DNA of 64,000 nt from Eubacterium sp. ER2 (GCF_000765215.1 NZ_JPJE01000005.1:62001-126000); one strand, 5' to 3'; shown: positions 8,727-16,872, counted from the stretch's first letter. Translations and numbers: made by a program. Notes: generated by a model from the letters alone, not told the origin.

Positions 8727-10010
8727 GTGAGAGGCGGAAGCATATTAGGAATCGAACTGAATGACCAGTACTGCCAGATCAGCTTTTACGATGAGGAGAA
8801 GAATGAGCCGGAGACGCTGGAGACGGCGGTGGACAACTACCAGATCCCGCTGATCCTGGGCTACTACCGGGAGCAGTGGGTGTACGGAAGAGAGGCGAAG
8901 CGCCTTGCCACGGTGAACGAGGGCTGCACGGTGATAGACCTGTTTGAGCGGGCCAAGCGCCAGGAGAAGGTGCGGGTGGGGGCCAAGAACCATGACGCGG
9001 TGTGGCTGCTGGCCAAATTTTTCCAGCTGGCCCTGGCCCAGTTCCGGCATATCGAGTACCTGACCTTTTCAGTCCCCTACACGGATATTGACATCAGCAA
9101 GATGCTCAAGGGAGTGGGACAGTTTGTGGGCGTGCCCAAGGAGTCCGTCTACGTGCAGGACTACAAGGAGAGCTTCTGCCACTACATGTTCTACCAGCCA
9201 AAGGAGCTGTGGCAGTACGAGGCGGCCCTCTTCTACTGCGACAGAAATGAGATCAGGGCCTACATGCTGCGGCGGCTGCGGAAGCTGAGGGGCCGCGGGG
9301 ACGAGCTCTTTGTGGCGGTGGACGAGGTGGCCAACGCCCATATGAAGGAGCTGGCGGCGGTCTATCCGGTGCTGAACGTGGACAAGGCAAAAGATGCGGA
9401 CGAGAGGTTCAAGTCCTTCATCCAGAGCGTGTTTGACAAGAAGGTTGTCTCCTCCGTCTACCTGACAGGGGAGGGCTTTGAGAACAACTGGTACCCGGCC
9501 TCCCTGAAGGTGCTCTGTAATGGCAGACGGGCTTTCCTAGGCAACAATCTGTACAGCCGGGGGGCCTGCTACACAGCCTACAGAAAGTGCAGGGATTACG
9601 AGGACAGCCCCATCTATCTGGACAACACAAAGATGACGGACCAGATCTGCCTGCGCATGCGGGTGAACGGCAAGGAGGGCTGGTATCCCATCGTCCAGTG
9701 GGGCTCCCACTGGTACGAGGCGGACGGGCAGTGGGATGTGCTCCTGGAGGACACCTCTGACATTGAGATACACATTGAGTCCCTGGGGAGCGGGGAGCTC
9801 CAGGCGGAGACGGTCTCCCTGGCCGGGCTTCCGGAGCGGATGGACTATGCCCTGCGGCTCACCATAGAGGTCATGTTCCTGGACGAGTACACCTGCAGGA
9901 TCAGCTTCAGGGACGCAGGCTTCGGAGAGTTTTTCCCGGCTACGGATTTCCATGTAGAAAAGACGATTCACTTAGGAGGAAGCAATGGGCAGTTTAATTC
10001 TCTGTCATAA
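8727..10010 (+). CDS. DUF5716 family protein with actin/Hsp70-like N-terminus
   Basis: 427 aa, GTG start 10 bases after an AAGGAGG. The N-terminal strand ILGIELNDQYCQISFYDEE resembles the phosphate-1 hairpin of actin/Hsp70-fold ATPases (compare DnaK GIDLGTTNSCV), although the usual Gly-Thr/Ser pair is replaced by Leu-Asn. A conserved LTFSVPYTDID segment (about 108-118) could be the next strand of that fold. The C-terminal third (about 285-420) is beta-rich. No membrane span is visible. It lies between the DUF5717 gene and the TPR gene and overlaps the latter by 26 bases, so the three are almost certainly co-translated. Function is unknown; an ATPase or pseudo-ATPase partner of the 1097-aa protein is an inference. 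Confidence 0.8.
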   Translation: MRGGSILGIELNDQYCQISFYDEEKNEPETLETAVDNYQIPLILGYYREQWVYGREAKRLATVNEGCTVIDLFERAKRQEKVRVGAKNHDAVWLLAKFFQLALAQFRHIEYLTFSVPYTDIDISKMLKGVGQFVGVPKESVYVQDYKESFCHYMFYQPKELWQYEAALFYCDRNEIRAYMLRRLRKLRGRGDELFVAVDEVANAHMKELAAVYPVLNVDKAKDADERFKSFIQSVFDKKVVSSVYLTGEGFENNWYPASLKVLCNGRRAFLGNNLYSRGACYTAYRKCRDYEDSPIYLDNTKMTDQICLRMRVNGKEGWYPIVQWGSHWYEADGQWDVLLEDTSDIEIHIESLGSGELQAETVSLAGLPERMDYALRLTIEVMFLDEYTCRISFRDAGFGEFFPATDFHVEKTIHLGGSNGQFNSLS

Positions 10011-10752
10011 GAAGAAGGCAAAACATCCATATGAGATATCCAGGATCCACATGCGGATCTACACCATAGAGGAACTGTGCTATTATTTCTGCAACAACCT
10101 GTACCTGGTGGACTACACCATCATCAACAGGCAGCTCTGCGACTGGCTGGAGGAGGAGCTGGAGCTCTACGACCTGGCGGAAGAGCTCAGGGGCATCCTG
10201 GACCAGAACGGGCCGGTGGAGCAGTTCCTTCTGGCAGTGCTGAGCCACGCTTCCATCTACTCCTCCTCGGAGATCACCCGGATCCACAATGTGCTGGAGC
10301 ACTTGAAGAACCAGAATGAGGTGGAGAGGGAGAAGTATAAGGCGGACAATCTCCTGAAGGCGGGGGAGGTGGCCTCGGCCATCCTTGTGTATCAGTCTAT
10401 TGTGGGTAAAGAGTGGGACGACTCTGTGGGCAAGGAGTTTTACGGCCAGGTCTACGGCTGTCTGGGGTCGGCCTACGGCAGGCTCCTTCTCTATGAGGAG
10501 GCGGCCGCCATGTACGAGAAGGGCTTTAATGTGTGTCAGGACACGAAGATGCTGAAGGCCTATCTCTACTGCTGCTACAGATATCTGCCCCAGGAGCAGT
10601 ACGTGAAGATGCTCTCCAACGAGCCGGTCTACTTAAGCATCGGCTCAGTGCTGAAAGAAGAGATCCGGAAGGCGGCTGAGAGCGTGCAGGTGGAGGCGAC
10701 GGACGAGCAGCTTAAAAAGTGGAAAAAGGAATACCAGAGAGGCAACATCTGA
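9985..10752 (+). CDS. TPR-like helical protein, third gene of the DUF5717/DUF5716 unit
   Basis: 255 aa. It starts inside the end of the DUF5716 gene, with AGGAGGA just upstream of ATG 9985. The protein is all helical with TPR-like character. The segment from about 115 to 185 (LLKAGEVASAILVYQSIV ... YGCLGSAYGRLLLYEEAAAMYEKG) resembles two tetratricopeptide repeats. The N-terminal 100 residues are also helical (MRIYTIEELCYYFCNNLYLVD) and may be a second specific domain. There is no signal peptide. It probably acts as an adaptor in the same complex as its two upstream neighbours. I do not recognise a named function. Confidence 0.75.
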   Translation: MGSLILCHKKKAKHPYEISRIHMRIYTIEELCYYFCNNLYLVDYTIINRQLCDWLEEELELYDLAEELRGILDQNGPVEQFLLAVLSHASIYSSSEITRIHNVLEHLKNQNEVEREKYKADNLLKAGEVASAILVYQSIVGKEWDDSVGKEFYGQVYGCLGSAYGRLLLYEEAAAMYEKGFNVCQDTKMLKAYLYCCYRYLPQEQYVKMLSNEPVYLSIGSVLKEEIRKAAESVQVEATDEQLKKWKKEYQRGNI

Positions 10753-10775
10753 GCGGAGGCTCTTTGCTTGAAGAG

Positions 10776-10822
10776 ACACTTATCCATAGTTGACAGGCCG
10801 TGGATAAGTGTGTTATTATAAC
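10776..10822 (+). promoter_or_regulatory. Promoter embedded in an 11-bp inverted repeat
   Basis: ACACTTATCCA (10776-10786) and its exact complement TGGATAAGTGT (10801-10811) flank a 14-nt centre. The centre contains TTGACA (10790-10795), followed after 18 bp by TATTAT (10814-10819). The structure can act as the upstream operon's terminator, as an operator over the -35 box of the importer promoter, or both. Confidence 0.6.
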
Positions 10823-10899
10823 TAGGTGATTTAGCGTGGTAGAGTAATCAATTGATAAATTGCTACTACAATAAAGCTGAATACGGGAGGAAACGAGAG

Positions 10900-11742
10900 A
10901 TGAAAAAGAGACTGGCACTTGTGATGGCACTGACGATGACCACAGCGACCCTGCTGGCGGGCTGCGGCGGCAGCTCCGATAAGGGCGGGGACGACAGCTC
11001 GGACAGAAAGAGCGCATCAAAGACAGAGTTTACAGAAAAGAAAGAGGGAGACAAATTCACAGTCGGCTTTGACCAGGACTTCCCACCTATGGGATTTGTG
11101 GGAGAGGACGGAGAGTACACAGGCTTTGACCTGGAGCTGGCACAGGCTGTCTGCGACAAGATGGGATGGGAGTTCGTCCCGGAGCCCATCGCCTGGGATG
11201 CCAAGGACGCCATGCTTGAGTCCGGGGCTATTGACTGTATCTGGAACGGATTTACCATGAATGGCAGAGAGGACGACTACACATGGTCCGAGCCCTACCT
11301 GGACAACAGCCAGGTGTTTGTCGTGAGGGCTGACTCCGGCATCCAGTCCGCCGCGGACCTGGCCGGAAAGACGGTGGACGTGCAGACAGACTCCTCCGCC
11401 CAGGCGGCTCTGGAGGACAACCAGGAGCTGTCCAGCACCTTCGGCAATCTCCAGGTGATCGCGGACTACAACACGGGATTTATGGAGCTTGAGTCCGGTG
11501 TGGTGGACGCTGTGGCCATGGATATCGTGGTGGCCAGCTACCAGATCGAGTCCAGAGACGCGGACTTTGTGATCCTGGACGATGTGATCTCCACAGAGGA
11601 GTACGGCGTGGGCTTTGCCAAGGGCAACGAGGCAGTGAGAGACCAGGTGCAGACAGCCCTTGATGAGCTGGCTGCGGACGGAACCGTGGCTGAGATCTCC
11701 ACAAAGTGGTTTGGCGAGGACATCACCACCATCGGAAAGTAA
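10900..11742 (+). CDS. Amino acid ABC transporter substrate-binding lipoprotein
   Basis: 280 aa from ATG 10900, chosen because GGGAGG lies 9 bases upstream and a proper signal sequence follows. The signal peptide ends in the lipobox LLAGC, so the mature protein is anchored to the membrane by a diacylglyceryl cysteine. After a Ser/Asp/Lys-rich linker comes an SBP_bac_3 domain (FTVGFDQDFPPMGFVGEDGEYTGFDLELA onward is the classic N-terminal strand pattern). It binds a polar amino acid outside the cell and delivers it to the permease encoded next. An attenuating hairpin between this gene and the permease probably lets the binding protein be made in excess. Confidence 0.93.
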   Translation: MKKRLALVMALTMTTATLLAGCGGSSDKGGDDSSDRKSASKTEFTEKKEGDKFTVGFDQDFPPMGFVGEDGEYTGFDLELAQAVCDKMGWEFVPEPIAWDAKDAMLESGAIDCIWNGFTMNGREDDYTWSEPYLDNSQVFVVRADSGIQSAADLAGKTVDVQTDSSAQAALEDNQELSSTFGNLQVIADYNTGFMELESGVVDAVAMDIVVASYQIESRDADFVILDDVISTEEYGVGFAKGNEAVRDQVQTALDELAADGTVAEISTKWFGEDITTIGK

Positions 11743-11764
11743 AAGGTAAGAACATATACAAAAA

Positions 11765-11791
11765 GGGCTGTCCTTTTGGGCAGCCCGTTTT
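11765..11791 (+). terminator. Intra-operon hairpin between binding protein and permease
   Basis: A 9-bp stem (GGGCTGTCC with GGGCAGCCC, one G-U pair) closes a TTTT loop and is followed by GTTTTG. Leaky termination or 3'-end stabilisation here would raise binding-protein levels relative to permease. Confidence 0.75.
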
Positions 11792-11818
11792 GCCGGACTG
11801 GCAGAGAGGAGTTTTGTG

Positions 11819-12469
11819 ATGGAATTTTCGGTTATGCTGGATCTCCTGATCAAGGGAACCGTGATGACGGCGGAGATCTTTTTCGTGACGCTGGTGCTGT
11901 CGCTCCCTTTGGGCCTGCTTGTGTGCTTTGGGAGAATGTCGAAAAATATTATTGTCCGCTCGTTTTTTAAATTTTACATATCAGTCATGCGGGGAACGCC
12001 CCTGATGCTGCAGCTCATGGTGTTCTATTTCGGGCCCTACTATCTGTTCCACATACAGATCACGGACACCTGGAAGCAGCTGGCCTGGATACTGGGATTT
12101 TCCCTGAACTATGCGGCCTATTTTGCGGAGATCTACAGGGGAGGCATCGAGTCCATGCCCCGGGGACAGTACGAGGCGGCCAAGATCCTTGGATACAGCA
12201 GGTCCCAGACCTTTATGCGGATCATCCTTCCCCAGGTGATCAAGCGGGTGATGCCCTCCATCACAAATGAGGCCATCACTCTTGTGAAGGATACATCCCT
12301 CGCCTTCACCCTGTCCATTATGGAGCTGTTCAACCAGGCCAAGGCCCTGGCGGCCCGGGAGACCAACATGATCCCCTACGCCATCGCGGCCCTGATCTAC
12401 TATGTGTTCTGTCTGCTCGTGGCCTTTGTCATGGAGCGGGTGGAGAAAAAGATGAGCTATTACCGGTAG
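11819..12469 (+). CDS. Amino acid ABC transporter permease
   Basis: 216 aa, from ATG 11819 with GAGAGGA upstream (a GTG three bases earlier is possible). It is a HisM/GlnP-type permease with about five membrane segments. The coupling-helix EAA loop is clear: EAAKILGYSRSQTFMRIILPQ (about 120-140), the docking site for the ATPase. The MRGTPLMLQL segment is typical of polar amino acid permeases. Only one permease gene is present, so the transmembrane part is probably a homodimer. Confidence 0.93.
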   Translation: MEFSVMLDLLIKGTVMTAEIFFVTLVLSLPLGLLVCFGRMSKNIIVRSFFKFYISVMRGTPLMLQLMVFYFGPYYLFHIQITDTWKQLAWILGFSLNYAAYFAEIYRGGIESMPRGQYEAAKILGYSRSQTFMRIILPQVIKRVMPSITNEAITLVKDTSLAFTLSIMELFNQAKALAARETNMIPYAIAALIYYVFCLLVAFVMERVEKKMSYYR

Positions 12470-12485
12470 TGAGGAGGAGGCAGTC

Positions 12486-13175
12486 ATGAGTCTGTTGGAA
12501 ATTCGAGGTTTAAAAAAGAGCTTTGACGGCCTGGAGGTGCTGAAGGATATCTCGCTCCAGGTCAGACAGGGGGAGGTGCTGGGCATCATCGGCCCCTCCG
12601 GGTCCGGAAAGTCCACCCTTCTTCGGTGCGCCACCGGTCTGGAGACGCCGGACGGAGGCGAGATACGCTACGAGGGGACCTTTGGGCTGGTCTTCCAGAA
12701 CTTTAATCTTTTCCCCCACTACTCTGTCATGAAAAATATCACGGACGCGCCTATCAAGGTACAGAAACGCAGCAGGGAGGAGGTCTTTGCGGAGGCCCGC
12801 GCCCTGCTGGCCAAGATGGGGCTCTCCGACAAGGAGGATGCCTATCCCTACCAGCTCTCCGGCGGACAGCAGCAGAGGATATCCATCGCACGGGCTCTGG
12901 CCATGAACCCGGACATTCTCTTCTTCGACGAGCCCACGTCGGCTCTGGACCCGGAGCTGACCGGGGAGATCCTGAAGGTTATCCGTGATCTGGCCGCGGA
13001 GCACATGACTATGGTCATTGTCACCCACGAGATGAATTTTGCCAGGAACGTGGCGGACCAGATCATTTTCATGGACAAGGGCGTTATCGCTCAGCAGGGC
13101 ACGCCGGAGGAGGTTTTTGGATCTTCTAACGAAAGAATGAAGGAATTTCTTGGGAAATTAGGAGAAAACTTATAA
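12486..13175 (+). CDS. Amino acid ABC transporter ATP-binding protein
   Basis: 229 aa. Walker A GPSGSGKST (about 37-45), Q-loop VFQNFNLFPH, signature LSGGQQQR, Walker B ILFFDEPTSALDP and the H-loop VTHE are all present. It is of the GlnQ/HisP type and energises the upstream permease. It is slightly short: the region between the second beta strand (GGEIRYEG) and the Q-loop (TFGLVFQ) lacks roughly a dozen residues found in typical GlnQ proteins, without loss of a catalytic motif. It is followed by a terminator. Confidence 0.93.
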   Translation: MSLLEIRGLKKSFDGLEVLKDISLQVRQGEVLGIIGPSGSGKSTLLRCATGLETPDGGEIRYEGTFGLVFQNFNLFPHYSVMKNITDAPIKVQKRSREEVFAEARALLAKMGLSDKEDAYPYQLSGGQQQRISIARALAMNPDILFFDEPTSALDPELTGEILKVIRDLAAEHMTMVIVTHEMNFARNVADQIIFMDKGVIAQQGTPEEVFGSSNERMKEFLGKLGENL

Positions 13176-13245
13176 ATCATCCAATGTTATTAAGAAATAC
13201 TAATAAATAGACCGGAAAATAAATAATGAGTGCCAATCTTTGGCT

Positions 13246-13282
13246 GGCGGGGAGGAATATTGCTTTTCTCCCCGCCTTGTAT
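13246..13282 (+). terminator. Terminator of the amino acid importer operon
   Basis: A 9-bp perfect stem (GGCGGGGAG / CTCCCCGCC) with a 13-nt loop is followed by TTGTATT. The descending arm overlaps the spacer of the presumed purF promoter. Confidence 0.8.
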
Positions 13283-13288
13283 TATACT
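13260..13288 (+). promoter_or_regulatory. Candidate purF promoter
   Basis: TTGCTT (13260-13265), 17-bp spacer, TATACT (13283-13288). The predicted start, near 13294-13296, falls on the first bases of a perfect palindrome. Confidence 0.5.
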
Positions 13289-13293
13289 TTTAT

Positions 13294-13315
13294 GGGAAAT
13301 TCAGCTGAATTTCCC
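13294..13315. promoter_or_regulatory. 22-bp perfect palindrome in the purF leader
   Basis: Half-site GGGAAATTCAG is followed directly by its exact complement. It sits at the predicted transcription start of purF. It could be a repressor operator or a 5'-terminal RNA hairpin. It does not resemble the Bacillus PurBox. Confidence 0.6.
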
Positions 13316-13393
13316 GGAAACCAGACAATATGAAGCAACAGGCAGCGGCTCTTACGGGGGCGCTGCGTGGAATAAGGAGCGAAGGAAGCATAC

Positions 13394-14821
13394 ATGGAGA
13401 ACTTTGAAAAAGTGACAACAGGTCTTGGAGAGGAATGTGGTGTTTTTGGAGCTTATGATATGGATGGGGGCGATGTGGCCCCCACTGTCTATTATGGGCT
13501 TTTTGCACTGCAGCACAGAGGGCAGGAGAGCTGTGGGATCGCGGTGACGGACACGTACGGGGAGAGAAAGGTGCGCTCAAAGAAGGGGCTGGGCCTCGTC
13601 AACGAGGTGTTTGACGAGGAGTCCCTCCACTCCCTTCACGGCAATCTGGGAGTGGGACATGTCCGCTACTCCACAGCCGGGGGCTCCAGGGCGGAGAATG
13701 CCATGCCCCTGGTCATTAACTACGTGAAAGGGGTGCTGGCCATCGCCCACAATGGGAACCTGACCAATGCGGTGGAGCTGCGGCATGAGCTGGAGCATAC
13801 AGGGGCCATCTTCCAGACCACCATCGACTCGGAGGTGATCGCCTACCACATTGCCAGAGAGAGGCTGAAGGCGCCCAATGTGGAGGGAGCTGTGAAGAAC
13901 GCCATGAAGAAGATCAAGGGGGCCTACGCCCTTGTGGTCATCTCTCCCAGAAAGATGATCGGAGCGAGAGATCCCTTCGGCCTGAAGCCCCTGTGCATCG
14001 GGAAGAGGGACAACACCTATGTCCTGGCCTCCGAGAGCTGCGCTCTGGCGGCCATCGACGCGGAGTTTGTGCGGGACGTGGAGCCCGGCGAGATCGTGTC
14101 CATCACAAAGGACGGAATCTCCTCGGATATGAGTATGGCCATCGACCCGGCAAAGCAGGCCAGATGCATTTTTGAATATATCTACTTTGCGAGGATGGAC
14201 AGCACCCTGGACGGGGTGAATGTGTACCATGCCAGGATGACAGCCGGCCGGGCCCTGGCAGAGTCCTACCCGGTGGACGCGGACCTGGTGGTGGGTGTCC
14301 CCGACTCAGGCCTTGTGGCCGCCAGAGGCTACTCAGAGCAGTCCGGCATCCCAAACGGTATGGCCTTCCACAAGAACAGCTACGTGGGAAGGACGTTCAT
14401 CAAACCGAGGCAGAGCGAACGGGAGTCCAGCGTGCGCATCAAGCTGAACGTGATCCCGGAGGTGGTCCGGGGCAAGAGGATCGTCATGGTAGACGATTCC
14501 ATCGTCCGGGGTACTACCTGTGCCAACATCATCCGCATGCTGAAGAAGGCGGGGGCCACGGAGGTGCACGTGCGGATCAGCTCTCCACCCTTCCTGTACC
14601 CATGCTATTTCGGGACGGACGTGCCCTCCAACGAGCAGCTTATCGCCCACTCCCACACCACGGAGCAGATCCGGGAGATGATCGGGGCGGACTCTCTTGG
14701 CTACATGGAGATCGACAAGCTGAGGGACATGGTGGGAGACCTGTCCTACTGTGACGCCTGCTTCACAGGGAATTACCCCATGGAGGTGCCCGGGAAGGAT
14801 GTCTCCCTGGCTTTTGAGTAG
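13394..14821 (+). CDS. purF: Amidophosphoribosyltransferase
   Basis: 475 aa; first committed step of purine synthesis, making 5-phosphoribosylamine from PRPP and glutamine. The class II glutaminase domain begins with Cys15 (EECGVFGAYD), exposed after removal of a short propeptide. The PRPP-binding loop reads VMVDDSIVRGTT. Cysteines in ARCIFEY, YPCYFG and YCDACF match the four ligands of the 4Fe-4S cluster of Bacillus-type enzymes, which require propeptide cleavage and are oxygen-labile. purB follows after 66 bp, probably in the same transcript. Confidence 0.97.
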   Translation: MENFEKVTTGLGEECGVFGAYDMDGGDVAPTVYYGLFALQHRGQESCGIAVTDTYGERKVRSKKGLGLVNEVFDEESLHSLHGNLGVGHVRYSTAGGSRAENAMPLVINYVKGVLAIAHNGNLTNAVELRHELEHTGAIFQTTIDSEVIAYHIARERLKAPNVEGAVKNAMKKIKGAYALVVISPRKMIGARDPFGLKPLCIGKRDNTYVLASESCALAAIDAEFVRDVEPGEIVSITKDGISSDMSMAIDPAKQARCIFEYIYFARMDSTLDGVNVYHARMTAGRALAESYPVDADLVVGVPDSGLVAARGYSEQSGIPNGMAFHKNSYVGRTFIKPRQSERESSVRIKLNVIPEVVRGKRIVMVDDSIVRGTTCANIIRMLKKAGATEVHVRISSPPFLYPCYFGTDVPSNEQLIAHSHTTEQIREMIGADSLGYMEIDKLRDMVGDLSYCDACFTGNYPMEVPGKDVSLAFE

Positions 14822-14887
14822 AAGCTGTGCTAGAATGAGAGAAAGAGAAGAGAAACCATTTTTGAGCAGAGAAAGGAAAGAAAATCT

Positions 14888-16321
14888 ATGAGTCACGACA
14901 GATATGTAAGCCCGCTCTCCGAGCGGTATGCCAGCAGGGAAATGCAGTACATTTTCTCACCTGATATGAAGTTCCGCACATGGAGGCGCCTGTGGATCGC
15001 TCTGGCGGAGACGGAGAAGGAGCTGGGACTTCCCATCACCGATGAGCAGATCGAGGAGCTGAAAAGCCACGCGGACGACATCAACTACGATGTGGCGAAG
15101 GAGAGGGAGAAGCTGGTGCGCCACGATGTCATGTCCCACGTCTACGCCTACGGCCAGCAGTGCCCCAAGGCAAAGGGGATCATTCACCTGGGCGCGACAT
15201 CCTGCTATGTGGGGGACAACACGGACATCATCATCATGTCCGAGGCGCTGAAGCTGGTTCGCAGGAAGATCGTGAATGTGATATCCGAGCTGGCGGATTT
15301 TGCCGACAGGTACAAGGATCTTCCCACTCTGGCTTTCACACACTTCCAGCCGGCACAGCCCACCACGGTGGGAAAACGCGCCACTCTCTGGCTCCAGGAG
15401 TTCATGATGGATCTGGAGGATCTGGAGTATGTGCTGGGGAGCCTGAAGCTCCTTGGCTCCAAGGGAACAACGGGCACCCAGGCCAGCTTTCTGGAGCTCT
15501 TTGACGGGGATCAGGAGACCATCGACAAGATCGATCCCATGATCGCCAGGAAGATGGGCTTTGATGCCTGCTATCCGGTGTCCGGCCAGACCTACTCGAG
15601 AAAGGTGGACACAAGAGTGCTGAACGTGCTGGCGGGCATCGCTGCCAGCGCACACAAGATGTCCAACGACATCCGTCTTCTGCAGCATCTGAAGGAGGTG
15701 GAGGAGCCCTTCGAGAAGAACCAGATCGGCTCCTCAGCCATGGCATACAAGAGGAACCCCATGCGCAGCGAGAGGATTGCGTCCCTCTCCAGATACGTCA
15801 TGGTGGACGCCCTGAACCCGGCCATCACATCCGCCACCCAGTGGTTTGAGAGAACCCTGGACGATTCCGCCAACAAGCGTCTCAGCGTGCCCGAGGGCTT
15901 CCTGGCCATCGACGGCATCCTGGACCTGTGCCTGAACGTGGTGGACGGCCTTGTGGTCTACCCGAAGGTGATCGAGAAGCATCTCATGGCAGAGCTTCCC
16001 TTCATGGCTACCGAGAATATTATGATGGATGCCGTGAAGGCAGGAGGAGACCGGCAGGAGCTCCATGAGCGCATTCGTGAGCTGTCCATGGAGGCGGGAA
16101 AGAACGTGAAGGAGAAGGGCCAGGAGAACAACCTCCTGGAGCTCATCGCGGCTGACCCGGCCTTTGGACTTAGCCTGGACGAGCTGAAGAGGACTATGGA
16201 CCCGGCGAAGTACACGGGCCGCGCCTCCGTCCAGGTAGACAGATACCTGACGGACATCGTCCGCCCCATGTTGGAGGAGAACAAAGAGCTCCTGGGTGTG
16301 AAAGCGGAGATCAATGTGTAA
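14888..16321 (+). CDS. purB: Adenylosuccinate lyase
   Basis: 477 aa fumarase/aspartase-superfamily enzyme. It carries the signature loop GSSAMAYKRNPMRSERI with the catalytic serine in the flexible loop, plus THFQPAQPTT (His of conserved region 2). It catalyses two steps: SAICAR to AICAR, and adenylosuccinate to AMP, releasing fumarate. It is preceded by AGAAAGGAAAG and lies downstream of purF, so both ends of the purine route are co-expressed. The length is typical of the longer clostridial/eukaryotic-like form. Confidence 0.97.
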   Translation: MSHDRYVSPLSERYASREMQYIFSPDMKFRTWRRLWIALAETEKELGLPITDEQIEELKSHADDINYDVAKEREKLVRHDVMSHVYAYGQQCPKAKGIIHLGATSCYVGDNTDIIIMSEALKLVRRKIVNVISELADFADRYKDLPTLAFTHFQPAQPTTVGKRATLWLQEFMMDLEDLEYVLGSLKLLGSKGTTGTQASFLELFDGDQETIDKIDPMIARKMGFDACYPVSGQTYSRKVDTRVLNVLAGIAASAHKMSNDIRLLQHLKEVEEPFEKNQIGSSAMAYKRNPMRSERIASLSRYVMVDALNPAITSATQWFERTLDDSANKRLSVPEGFLAIDGILDLCLNVVDGLVVYPKVIEKHLMAELPFMATENIMMDAVKAGGDRQELHERIRELSMEAGKNVKEKGQENNLLELIAADPAFGLSLDELKRTMDPAKYTGRASVQVDRYLTDIVRPMLEENKELLGVKAEINV

Positions 16322-16369
16322 GAAGAATTGTAAGAAGAATAAACAGAGGAGCCAGTCCGGCTCCATACA

Positions 16370-16407
16370 GGGCGGGCAGGAAGCAGAATGTTTCCTGCCC
16401 GCCCTTT
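16370..16407 (+). terminator. Terminator after purB
   Basis: 13-bp perfect stem (GGGCGGGCAGGAA and complement), 9-nt loop, then TTTGTCTGTC. Confidence 0.85.
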
Positions 16408-16486
16408 GTCTGTCAAAAAAAGGTGTGATAAAAAACTAACAAAATTTCAAGTCTGAATTTGTGCAGAACACACAAAAATAATCTTC

Positions 16487-16530
16487 TTGACAATGCGGGT
16501 ATTGCAAAAAAGTTACAATTAGGGTAGTAT
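16487..16530 (+). promoter_or_regulatory. Promoter region of the glycine reductase operon
   Basis: TTGACA at 16487-16492 is clear, but TACAAT (16514-16519) is 21 bp away. An alternative pair is TTGCAA (16503-16508) with TAGTAT (16525-16530), spacing 16. A promoter must lie here upstream of the riboswitch, but the exact boxes are uncertain. Confidence 0.4.
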
Positions 16531-16584
16531 GAACTTGTCATTGAACAGACCTATAAATCATAAAGATTTATAGATGAGACAAAT

Positions 16585-16763
16585 GAGACATACAATTGGA
16601 TACGGACGATCTCTTTCACGAGAGAGCTGACAAAGAGCAGCCGCCGAAGAGGCAAGCCGGAGGACGAAAAAGCTGGTTCACCGGTGAAACTTTCAGGCAA
16701 AAGGATTGGAAGAGGGACGAATTCTGAATATAATGCAAAGATGGGCATGGGGCGGATGCCCAT
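16585..16763 (+). ncRNA. Glycine riboswitch, apparently single aptamer
   Basis: The conserved glycine aptamer core is readable: GAGAGAGCTGA (16621 region), GCCGCCGAAGAGGCAAGC (about 16640-16657) and ACTTTCAGGCAAAAGGA (about 16689-16705). A P1 helix can form between TCTCTTT (about 16611-16617) and AGAGGGA (about 16711-16717). Only one full aptamer core is present. A perfect 8-bp hairpin follows (ATGGGCAT / ATGCCCAT, 16741-16763) and may play the part of the small ghost aptamer of singlet glycine riboswitches. A 9-bp hairpin (16551-16573) precedes it. A terminator follows at 16787, upstream of grdX, so glycine probably switches the operon on by antitermination. Confidence 0.9.
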
Positions 16764-16786
16764 GCGCAGGCAGAAGTAGACAGAGC

Positions 16787-16828
16787 GGGGCGGCAGACAC
16801 GTAGAAGTGTTTGTGACGCCTCTTTTTT
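16787..16828 (+). terminator. Riboswitch-associated intrinsic terminator upstream of grdX
   Basis: GGGGCG (16787-16792) pairs with CGCCTC (16817-16822), with partial extension inward (CA and ACAC pairing). An unbroken TTTTTT (16823-16828) follows. It lies between the glycine aptamer and the grdX start at 16873, the expected place for the expression platform. Confidence 0.8.
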
Positions 16829-16872
16829 ATTCCAGAGAAAAGACCTCCGGACAGGTAGAAGGAGAGAAGAGG

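Noticed and set aside
13176-13393. Purine riboswitch upstream of purF
   Set aside because: The conserved three-way-junction core is not seen; only a terminator, promoter and palindrome are present.
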